In this document: positions 1 through 5,399 of the stretch, in pieces | Layout of the letters: each line of letters opens with the position of its first letter | Numbering within the stretch: the first letter of the stretch is position 1 | Assembly (NCBI GenBank): GCA_028704265.1 | Contig: JAQVLH010000017.1 | Location: 1 to 12,436, forward strand | Reading direction: 5' to 3' | Origin: Candidatus Nanoarchaeia archaeon | GTDB lineage: Archaea > Nanobdellota > Nanobdellia > Tiddalikarchaeales > Tiddalikarchaeaceae | Length of the DNA: 12,436 nt | Position numbers and translations under genes: made by a program | The notes under the pieces: generated by a model | The model's input: only the letters and a program-made list of their open reading frames with translations | What the model was told of the DNA's origin: nothing | Database searches by the model: none

Positions 1-138
1 GCTGGAATATTAATCTTATTTGGCTTTTTAATCTGCCACTTAATTCATGCTATTAGATATTCTTTTTTAGGCGGCGGTTTTGGCGCTATGGACAAAATAA
101 AAAAGTTTTTTAAGCTGCTATTTTTTCTAAAAATATAG
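1..138 (+). CDS. C-terminal end of an unidentified membrane protein (partial)
   Basis: Reading frame 1 is open from the left edge to a TAG at 136-138, giving the last 45 residues of a protein that begins outside the window. The other two plus-strand frames close within the first 60 bases. The fragment starts with a strongly hydrophobic stretch of about 18 residues that could be a membrane helix. It continues with a glycine-rich turn (FLGGGFG) and ends in a basic and hydrophobic amphipathic tail (DKIKKFFKLLFF...). This suggests an integral membrane protein with a short cytoplasmic tail. No family could be recognised from so little sequence. The stop lies only 19 nt before the PCNA start, and PCNA has a strong ribosome binding site, so the two genes may be cotranscribed. 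Confidence 0.6.
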   Translation, partial: AGILILFGFLICHLIHAIRYSFLGGGFGAMDKIKKFFKLLFFLKI

Positions 139-145
139 TTAGAAA

Positions 146-153
146 GGGGGGAG
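146..153 (+). promoter_or_regulatory. Shine-Dalgarno site of PCNA
   Basis: A G-rich stretch (GGGGGGAG) ends 4 nt before the PCNA ATG and can pair with the 3' end of 16S rRNA. It stands out in this AT-rich window. Most genes at the head of a transcription unit here have no such site, so it argues that PCNA is translated from a longer message that probably starts in or before the upstream gene. Confidence 0.75.
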
Positions 154-157
154 AACT

Positions 158-907
158 ATGAAAATTGTAATGAATGATATTAGCTTACTTAGAGACAGCT
201 TAGATGCTATTAGCGGACTAGTGAATGAGGCAACTTTTGAATTCACCAGTAATGGCTTAAGTTTGAAAGCGATTGATCCTGCAGTTGTTGCTATGACAAT
301 CCTTAAAATAATGCCTACTTGCTTTGACCAATATGATTTGGAAGGAGATGTTAAAATAACTATTAATCTTGATTATTTATTAGAAGTATTAAAAAGAGCA
401 AAAATTAGTGATAAAATTATTATTGAATTAATCAGCGATGCTGGTAATTTAAAAATTTCAATGATTGGTAATTTAAACAGGGAGTTTAAGATTGGATTAA
501 TTGAAAATCCTGACAAGGAACAAAAAGTGCCTACTCCTGAATTTAGCGGCCAAATAATTATTGATAATAATGTTTTAAGGGATGCTGTTAAAAATTGCCA
601 AATGGTTAGCGATTGCGCAACATTTACTGCAAATCCTCAAAAATTTTCAATAACTGCTGCAGGAGATTTAAATAATGTTGTTCATGATTTGGGAAAAGAT
701 TCCCCTTATTTAAAAGAATTAAGCATTTTAAATGATGAGTCAAGCAAGTATTCATTAGAATATTTGGAAAAAATCATTAGAGGAGACAAAGTTTCTGAGC
801 AGACAATAATTAAATTCAAAAAAGACTATTTGCTGCAGGTTGAATATGTGACTATTGATAAATTATCTTTAATATTTATCTTAGCTCCTAGGGTTGAAAA
901 TGATTAA
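158..907 (+). CDS. pcn: DNA polymerase sliding clamp (PCNA)
   Basis: This is the archaeal sliding clamp, which forms a ring around DNA and tethers replicative polymerase, FEN1, ligase and other PIP-box proteins. The 249-residue length is normal for the family. Visible landmarks are the family signature around residues 39-46 (IDPAVVAM), an interdomain connecting loop near 116-130 (ENPDKEQKVPTPEFSG), and the typical C-terminus LAPRVEND at 242-249, which helps form the PIP-box pocket. Two clamp folds can be followed, at about residues 1-115 and 130-249. There is one copy in the window, so a homotrimer is likely, though paralogues elsewhere cannot be excluded. The ATG at 158 is chosen because of the ribosome binding site just upstream. 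Serine codons include many AGC (8 of 18), useful as a local reference for codon choice. Confidence 0.97.
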   Translation: MKIVMNDISLLRDSLDAISGLVNEATFEFTSNGLSLKAIDPAVVAMTILKIMPTCFDQYDLEGDVKITINLDYLLEVLKRAKISDKIIIELISDAGNLKISMIGNLNREFKIGLIENPDKEQKVPTPEFSGQIIIDNNVLRDAVKNCQMVSDCATFTANPQKFSITAAGDLNNVVHDLGKDSPYLKELSILNDESSKYSLEYLEKIIRGDKVSEQTIIKFKKDYLLQVEYVTIDKLSLIFILAPRVEND

Positions 908-913
908 TAAAAA

Positions 914-921
914 TTTATAAA
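914..921 (+). promoter_or_regulatory. TATA box of the archaemetzincin-like gene
   Basis: TTTATAAA, centred 28.5 nt before the ATG at 946 and starting 7 nt after the PCNA stop. At the usual archaeal spacing, transcription would begin at or next to the start codon, giving a leaderless message. No ribosome binding site is present before the ATG. Confidence 0.7.
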
Positions 922-945
922 CACCTCATTTTATTAAATTGTTTG

Positions 946-1563
946 ATGAAATACTCTATTAATCAATATTTTCATGAAAAAAGTTCAGCGGATAACTCTG
1001 AAAAGTTTTTTAGTGGTGTTGAATTTTTTTTAAAAGAATTAGGCTGCGATTTTGAAAAAAATTTAAAAGATTATTCGGAAATTAAAGATTTGGTTTGTTA
1101 TAGAACTTCAGAAAGTATTGACTGCGAAATGACTAGGGATTCTTTTAGGGATTATTTTTGGAAAAATTCTTTAAAAAAAAAAGAAATAAATATTATTTAT
1201 CTAGATTTGCCTATTATTTTTATACATGATTACTATAAAACTAAGATTAGTTCTATAGCAATTATGGATTTATTAGCAGTGAACCATGGTTTGCCTTTTA
1301 ATGGCAATATTTTTGTTAATTCTAACTATGAAATAAACAGTAAATCTTTTTTATGCATTGGAATGCATGAAATTAGCCACATTTTTGGATTAATGCATTG
1401 CAAATCTGAAAAAGAATGCCTTTTAAAAGAAAATAGATCTAACTACAATAAATGCGTAAAATATTTTAATTATAATAATAAAATGCCTTTTTGCAATGAG
1501 CATGAAAAAAATTTTCAAAATATTAAAGAAACAGTGCAAAAAAATAAAAATAAAATAATCTAA
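946..1563 (+). CDS. Divergent archaemetzincin-like zinc metalloprotease
   Basis: A 205-residue soluble protein with the complete metzincin zinc site HEISHIFGLMH at 141-151: H141, H145 and H151 as zinc ligands and E142 as general base. Archaemetzincins follow this site with a four-cysteine cluster (CxxxxC and a later CxxC) that binds a second zinc. Here C152, C158 and C183 are present, but the first cysteine spacing is one residue longer, the last cysteine of FCxxC appears to be replaced by H186 (FCNEH), and the methionine expected after C158 is leucine (CLL). The second zinc site could still form as Cys3His. No signal peptide is seen, so a cytoplasmic peptidase is likely; the substrate is unknown. 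ATG 946 is preferred to TTG 943 because of its TATA spacing. Residues 187-205 form a lysine/asparagine-rich tail. Confidence 0.75.
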   Translation: MKYSINQYFHEKSSADNSEKFFSGVEFFLKELGCDFEKNLKDYSEIKDLVCYRTSESIDCEMTRDSFRDYFWKNSLKKKEINIIYLDLPIIFIHDYYKTKISSIAIMDLLAVNHGLPFNGNIFVNSNYEINSKSFLCIGMHEISHIFGLMHCKSEKECLLKENRSNYNKCVKYFNYNNKMPFCNEHEKNFQNIKETVQKNKNKII

Positions 1564-1568
1564 AAATG

Positions 1569-1576
1569 TTTATTAA
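1569..1576 (+). promoter_or_regulatory. TATA box of the ATP-cone nuclease / LemA / DUF2207 operon
   Basis: TTTATTAA, centred 29.5 nt before ATG 1602. The distance to the second in-frame ATG at 1608 would be 35.5 nt, so the spacing favours the upstream start. No ribosome binding site precedes either ATG, which fits a leaderless first gene. Confidence 0.6.
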
Positions 1577-1601
1577 TAACTAATATGTTTCTTTAATTGT
1601 T

Positions 1602-2447
1602 ATGTCTATGAAAGTAATAAAAAGGGATGGAGTTGTTGTTGATTTTGACCCTAATAGGGTTGTAAATAGTTTAAAAAATAGTGGTGTAAGCGATGAAACG
1701 ATTCAAAAAGTTCTTTTAAATATTTATGAAAAAAAATTTACAATATTATCCACTGATAAATTATATGGATTGATTTATAATTATGTTAGAAAATATGAAA
1801 ATAAATATAGTGCAAGCATTTATTCATTAAAAAATGCAATCTTGAGATTAGGTCCGGATGGATATTCTTTTGAGGATTATATTGGAAAAATATTTACAAG
1901 TTTAGGTTATAAAGTAAAAGTTAGGCAGGTTTATTCAAGCCTTTGTGTTACCCATGAATTAGATGTTGTTGGTGATGATTTTTTTATTGAATGCAAATAT
2001 CATAATAGCGGAGGAACTAATACTGGAATAAAAGATGTAATGTATTCTCATGCAAGATTTCTTGATTTAAAAAATGCAAATAAAAAAAAAGGTTATAATT
2101 TTAATAATTTTTGGATTATAAGCAATACTAAATTCTCAGATGATTCAATAGATTATGGAGAATATTGGGGAATTAATATGATGTCTTGGAAATATAAAGG
2201 AAATATGAGTTTATCATATATAATTGATAAAAATTGGCTGTACCCTATTACTTTGCTTCCGAGCGTTTCTCACAGAATTTTTAATATACTTAATAAAAAT
2301 TCTATTTTAATAATTACTGAAGTAATTTGTAAAGATGAGTTTGATTTAAAAAAAATGGGATTAAATGACGTTGAAATAAAAAACTTAAGGCTTGATTGTG
2401 AAAATTTAATAAATGCTTCTAAAAAAATAACTAAAGAGGAGATATGA
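1602..2447 (+). CDS. ATP-cone domain fused to a restriction-endonuclease-fold (Mrr-like) domain
   Basis: The 281-residue protein opens with an ATP-cone domain (about residues 3-85), recognisable from VIKRDGVVVDFDPNRV at 5-20 and the closing SIYSLKNAILRLG. ATP-cones bind ATP/dATP and usually regulate ribonucleotide reductase or NrdR. Residues 86-200 then carry a PD-(D/E)xK nuclease core: E91 in the first helix, D121 in HELDVVG, and E130/K132 in IECKY, all at the expected spacing, so the active site looks intact. The C-terminal part (about 210-281) contains a YPIT motif and a helical segment resembling a helix-hairpin-helix. From memory this arrangement recurs in other archaea and bacteria as an uncharacterised 'restriction endonuclease' family. 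No methyltransferase is nearby. The gene ends 1 nt before LemA, so the two are cotranscribed. ATG 1602 is favoured by the TATA position, with 1608 as alternative. Confidence 0.8.
   Translation: MSMKVIKRDGVVVDFDPNRVVNSLKNSGVSDETIQKVLLNIYEKKFTILSTDKLYGLIYNYVRKYENKYSASIYSLKNAILRLGPDGYSFEDYIGKIFTSLGYKVKVRQVYSSLCVTHELDVVGDDFFIECKYHNSGGTNTGIKDVMYSHARFLDLKNANKKKGYNFNNFWIISNTKFSDDSIDYGEYWGINMMSWKYKGNMSLSYIIDKNWLYPITLLPSVSHRIFNILNKNSILIITEVICKDEFDLKKMGLNDVEIKNLRLDCENLINASKKITKEEI
2436..2443 (+). promoter_or_regulatory. Shine-Dalgarno site of lemA
   Basis: GAGGAGAT ends 5 nt before ATG 2449 and lies inside the last codons of the upstream gene. It fixes the LemA start and supports translation from a shared message. 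Confidence 0.75.
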
Positions 2448-2448
2448 A

Positions 2449-2985
2449 ATGCTTTATTTATGGATTATAGCTGCTATTGCAATTATGTTTTATTTAATAA
2501 ATATTTATAATAAATTTATTTTTTTAGAAAAGAATGCCAAAAATGCATGGATTCAGATTGATATTAATATTAAATTAAGAAATGATTTATTGCCTTTGCT
2601 TGTAAACATTGTTAAAGGTTATTCTAATTATGAAAAAAATACTTTAAAAGAATTAACTGAATTGAGGCTTGATTTTATTAATTCTAAAAATATTTCAAAT
2701 AAGATATTAATTAATGAAAAAATAAATAATTCAATTAAATTATTTTTTGCTAATGCTGAAAAATATCCGGAGTTAGCGGCTAATAAATCTTTTTTAAAAC
2801 TTCAAAGCGAAATCTCTAAATTAGAATCAAACATTGCTTTTAAGAGGCAGTTTTATAATGATACTGTTAACAAATTTAATAATTTTTTAATGTCTTTTCC
2901 TTCAAATATTGTTGGAAAAATGTTAGGATTTGAAAGTTTAGAAAGTTTTTCATATAATTCAGAATATAAGAAGGTTAAGTTATGA
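2449..2985 (+). CDS. lemA: LemA family membrane protein
   Basis: A 178-residue LemA-family protein: one N-terminal membrane helix (about residues 2-19), then a long helical domain. Family landmarks are AWIQIDINIKLRNDLLP (33-49), VKGYSNYEKN (55-64), the segment FFANAEKYPELAANKSFLKLQ (99-119), where many relatives have AENYPDLKA, and YNDTVNKFN...FPSNIVGKMLGF (136-161). The biochemical role of LemA is not established. It is commonly found next to DUF2207 or TPM-domain proteins, as here, which suggests a membrane complex or shared envelope function. It starts 1 nt after the stop of the ATP-cone nuclease and overlaps the following gene by an ATGA, so the three genes form an operon. The glycine-rich C-terminal tail seen in some LemA proteins is absent here but present on its partner. 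Confidence 0.93.
   Translation: MLYLWIIAAIAIMFYLINIYNKFIFLEKNAKNAWIQIDINIKLRNDLLPLLVNIVKGYSNYEKNTLKELTELRLDFINSKNISNKILINEKINNSIKLFFANAEKYPELAANKSFLKLQSEISKLESNIAFKRQFYNDTVNKFNNFLMSFPSNIVGKMLGFESLESFSYNSEYKKVKL
2971..2976 (+). promoter_or_regulatory. Weak ribosome binding site of the DUF2207 gene
   Basis: AAGGTT lies 5 nt before ATG 2982. The start overlaps the LemA stop (ATGA), so translational coupling probably contributes more than this weak site. Confidence 0.45.
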
Positions 2986-4676
2986 AAAAAATATTAATAT
3001 TATTATTAATTTTAATGCTGCCTATAGCTTTTTGCAGAAGTTATTATATTAATGAATCCGTAATTAATATTACAGTCTTAGACAATGGATTAGTAAACGT
3101 TATTGAAGATATATCTTATTATTTAGATGGATGTTATAGTATGATTTACAGGGAAATACCTGTTATTACTTCTAAAATAATAGACATTGAAGGAACTGCT
3201 AAAGGTTTTGGATTTTCTCCAAATATTAGATTAGAAGATAATTATTATATCTATGAATTTGAATTTAGCGGGGATTTATGCAACAGGTTAGTTAATGTTG
3301 TTTTAGAGTATAATATGAGCAATGTTGTTGATTCTTATGATGATGTTAGCGGTCTTCATTTTATGTTTTGGGGCAGAGATTTTCCGCTAACTAAAATTTT
3401 AACTGCTACAATAATTTTGCCAGGAAATGTTATTGATTATTGGATTCATAATAGTGATAAATCTTATAGCACTAATAATAGCAACATTATAATATTTGAA
3501 AAAAAAAATGTTTGGGCTGGAAATTGGATTGAAACCCAGATTATTTTTGAAAGACTTAATGACAATGAGTATAGCAATTTAATTTCAGGAAACGGCCTTG
3601 ATTCATTAATAAATACTGAAAAATATTATTTATTTAGCGGAATCTTTGAAGAAATAGTTAGGGTTTTTATTGAAAATTATTTTATTATTATTTTTGCAGG
3701 ATTTCCTTTTTTATTATTTGTTTTTCTTTATTTTAAATTCGGAAAGGATGAAAAAATAGATTATACTCTTAGTATTGAATCGGAAGTCCCTTATAATATG
3801 CATCCTGCAATTGTGAAAGCAATATTGAATGAAACTAGCATTGATTCGTTTGTTGCAACAATTTTTGATTTAGCTAGAAAAAAGTATTTAGAAATTGTTG
3901 GCAATGATAAAAATATTATTATAAAAATATTAAAAGAAGATGAAGGATTATCAAGCTATGAGCGTGTCGTTTTTTTATTTTTAAAAAAATACGCTTTAAA
4001 CAATGAAGTTGAATGGAACACTTTTAATACTAAACTTAAATCTTTAGCTAATAGCCAAGATTTTGAAATAAGATACAAGCAATTTAAATCAGAGGTTGAA
4101 AAATCTTTTAATATTAAAAAATATTTTAATGATGATGGAATAGGTTTTATAAAAGATGCTTACAAAGTTACTTTGTTTTTTGTTTTTGCATTCGTAATAC
4201 TTTATAAAATAACTTTAAATGATTTATTTTTTATAATAGCTGGAGGATTTACGATTTCTACTCTTATTATATTTGCTATGAGTTCTGTTTCAAAAAAAAT
4301 TCTCGGAAAGTGGACTTATGAAGGAAGGCTTTTTGAGTTAAGATGGAATGCTTTTAAAAAATATTTAAGTGATTATTCTTTGCTTAGCAATCATCCTGCT
4401 GCTAGTATAATAGTTTGGGAAAAGTTTTTGGTATACGCTATTATTTTAGGCGTTGCTAATAATGTTATTAAAGTTATGAAAATAAAAACTATTAATAGTT
4501 CAAACACTAATATGAGTAATGTTTATACTTATCATTTCTTTTACACTTCATTAAGGCATAGTTTTTATGGAAGTATTAATAGAAGCAGCAGTGCTCGTTC
4601 AGGTGGCAGAGGTTTTGGCGGAGGGGGTGGCGGATTTGGCGGAGGCCATGGTGGTGGCGGAGGAGGCGCTAGATAA
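2982..4676 (+). CDS. DUF2207 family membrane protein with glycine-rich tail
   Basis: A 564-residue DUF2207 protein, partner of LemA. Residues 1-18 form a signal peptide or anchor (MKKILILLLILMLPIAFC). Residues 20-232 are the conserved extracytoplasmic domain, beginning with the family pattern of a secondary-structure-rich region including YREIP (56-60); C51 and C100 could pair. A membrane helix follows at about 233-252, then a cytoplasmic region 255-390, two helices at about 396-409 and 414-432, and the conserved segment around 450-500. Several N-x-S/T sites (N24, N29, N111, N166) lie in the outer domain and could be glycosylated. The last 30 residues are almost pure Gly with Phe, Arg and His (GFGGGGGGFGGGHGG), typical of the family. 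Function is unknown; an envelope or membrane-quality role with LemA is an inference. Confidence 0.92.
   Translation: MKKILILLLILMLPIAFCRSYYINESVINITVLDNGLVNVIEDISYYLDGCYSMIYREIPVITSKIIDIEGTAKGFGFSPNIRLEDNYYIYEFEFSGDLCNRLVNVVLEYNMSNVVDSYDDVSGLHFMFWGRDFPLTKILTATIILPGNVIDYWIHNSDKSYSTNNSNIIIFEKKNVWAGNWIETQIIFERLNDNEYSNLISGNGLDSLINTEKYYLFSGIFEEIVRVFIENYFIIIFAGFPFLLFVFLYFKFGKDEKIDYTLSIESEVPYNMHPAIVKAILNETSIDSFVATIFDLARKKYLEIVGNDKNIIIKILKEDEGLSSYERVVFLFLKKYALNNEVEWNTFNTKLKSLANSQDFEIRYKQFKSEVEKSFNIKKYFNDDGIGFIKDAYKVTLFFVFAFVILYKITLNDLFFIIAGGFTISTLIIFAMSSVSKKILGKWTYEGRLFELRWNAFKKYLSDYSLLSNHPAASIIVWEKFLVYAIILGVANNVIKVMKIKTINSSNTNMSNVYTYHFFYTSLRHSFYGSINRSSSARSGGRGFGGGGGGFGGGHGGGGGGAR
4606..4673 (+). repeat. 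Glycine-codon low-complexity patch, locally GC-rich
   Basis: This stretch is made almost entirely of GGN codons interrupted by single TTT, CAT and AGA codons, encoding the glycine-rich tail of the DUF2207 protein. It is the most GC-rich segment of the window. It is a codon-level consequence of the protein tail, not an independent DNA repeat, but it is a plausible site for length variation. Confidence 0.7.
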
Positions 4677-4679
4677 AGC

Positions 4680-4687
4680 TTTAAATA
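4680..4687 (+). promoter_or_regulatory. TATA box of the 50-residue lysine-rich gene
   Basis: TTTAAATA, centred 28.5 nt before ATG 4712, begins 4 nt after the stop of the DUF2207 gene. The spacing matches that of the other leaderless genes in the window and is the main reason to accept the short gene as real. Confidence 0.6.
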
Positions 4688-4711
4688 TTGTGAGCGCTTT
4701 TATTTATATTT

Positions 4712-4864
4712 ATGATGATTAAAAAAAAATCTAAGGATTTAGGAGAAGTCCAAGTTAAATATAAAGAAGGCAAAAAGATTAAGGATGTTAAGGAAAAAAT
4801 CTCTGACGGACTTAATAAGATTGCTGATAAAATTAAAAAAGTAGCTAAGAAAGTGAAAGATTAA
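4712..4864 (+). CDS. Small lysine-rich amphipathic protein (50 aa)
   Basis: A 50-residue frame starting with two ATG codons and ending in TAA. It has 18 lysines against 8 acidic residues, so it is strongly basic, and no cysteine, tryptophan, proline, histidine or arginine. The second half (residues 23-48) has hydrophobic residues at 23, 26, 30, 34, 37, 41, 44 and 48, a 3-4 spacing that makes one face of an amphipathic helix. The first half (GEVQVKYKEGKKI) may form strands or a turn. Such a protein could bind nucleic acid or a membrane surface, but no family was recognised. It has its own TATA box at the local standard distance and no ribosome binding site. Its stop overlaps that of the convergent cytidylate kinase gene by 4 nt (TTAA). 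The alternative is that it is a chance frame, which the promoter and composition argue against. Confidence 0.6.
   Translation: MMIKKKSKDLGEVQVKYKEGKKIKDVKEKISDGLNKIADKIKKVAKKVKD
4721..4729 (-). terminator. T-run, possible terminator after cytidylate kinase
   Basis: Nine A on the plus strand give a T9 run on the minus strand about 130 nt downstream of the cytidylate kinase stop. Archaeal termination often occurs at T-runs. In this AT-rich sequence such runs also arise by chance and here it encodes lysines of the small protein, so confidence is low. Confidence 0.25.
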
Positions 4865-5394
4865 TTTTCTTTTATATAATTTATTATTTTTTTTGCAACT
4901 TCGGTTGCAGGTATTATTGTTGTATCTATTACTAAATCGTAATTTTTGTCATTATCTATGTCAACTTTATATAAATTTTCATATCTTTCTTTTTCAGATT
5001 TTCTTCTTGATTTAATTGCAGAAATTGCTTCATTTAAATCCTTAAACTTTTCATCGCTTCTATTATCAAGCATTATTCTTTTAGCTGATTCTTCTAATTT
5101 TACTCTTAGGCAAATTTTTATGCTTTTTGGTATAAAATAAAATCCTAACCTTCCTTCTAGAATAAAATTATCTTCTTTTTCTCCTAGTTTTATTTGATAA
5201 TCATCAATTCTTTTATCTATTCTCTTATCTTTCTTAGCTAATTCATTTAATTCTTTAAAAGAAACCTGCATATCAACTGCTAATTTTCGGAACAATTGGC
5301 CTGTTGAATATTCTTTAAGCTTAAGCTCTTTTGCTACTAATTTAGCAACCGTGCTCTTGCCGCTACCCAAATCACCAGTAATAGTTAGAATCAT
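4861..5394 (-). CDS. cmk: Cytidylate kinase (archaeal type)
   Basis: Phosphorylates CMP and dCMP with ATP to supply CDP/dCDP for RNA, DNA and lipid precursors; cytoplasmic. The 177-residue length fits the short archaeal form. The P-loop is GDLGSGKST at 7-15, followed by the substrate-binding YSTGQLFRKLA (29-39), the LEGRLG segment (79-84) and the arginine-rich lid region ending in SRRKSEKERYENLYKVD (129-145). YDLVIDTT (152-159) is the usual C-terminal strand. The start lies 5 nt after the stop of the 960-residue gene on the same strand, so it is probably the second gene of that transcript. I see no clear ribosome binding site, so translation may rely on coupling. Its 3' end overlaps the 50-residue plus-strand gene by 4 nt. 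Confidence 0.93.
   Translation of the reverse strand: MILTITGDLGSGKSTVAKLVAKELKLKEYSTGQLFRKLAVDMQVSFKELNELAKKDKRIDKRIDDYQIKLGEKEDNFILEGRLGFYFIPKSIKICLRVKLEESAKRIMLDNRSDEKFKDLNEAISAIKSRRKSEKERYENLYKVDIDNDKNYDLVIDTTIIPATEVAKKIINYIKEN
4887..4894 (+). terminator. T8 run, possible terminator after the small lysine-rich gene
   Basis: A run of eight T lies 22 nt downstream of the 4862-4864 stop, within a T-rich context on the plus strand. It falls inside the 3' part of the convergent cytidylate kinase gene. Position and composition fit an archaeal oligo-T terminator, but no structure supports it and T-runs are common here. Confidence 0.25.
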
Positions 5395-5399
5395 TGTCT

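Noticed and set aside
127..134. TATA-like CTAAAAAT 27.5 nt before the PCNA start
   Set aside because: It fits the distance rule, but PCNA has a strong ribosome binding site that a transcript starting at the ATG would not contain. It also overlaps the upstream coding end. A minor promoter cannot be excluded.
943..945. TTG as start of the archaemetzincin-like gene
   Set aside because: The next codon is ATG and the TATA box spacing fits ATG 946 well; TTG would add one residue only.
2998..3036. Lipobox in the DUF2207 signal peptide (IAFC at 16-18 region)
   Set aside because: The residues before the cysteine do not fit a lipobox well (Phe directly before Cys), and DUF2207 proteins are anchored by membrane helices, so a lipoprotein call is unsupported.
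4606..4673. GC-rich GGN tract as a tandem DNA repeat or mobile element edge
   Set aside because: It is fully explained as the glycine-rich C-terminus typical of DUF2207 proteins, in frame to the stop codon.
4946..5140. 64-codon open frame on the plus strand
   Set aside because: Lies wholly inside cytidylate kinase on the opposite strand, has low-complexity Ser/Leu-rich translation and no promoter at the local standard distance.
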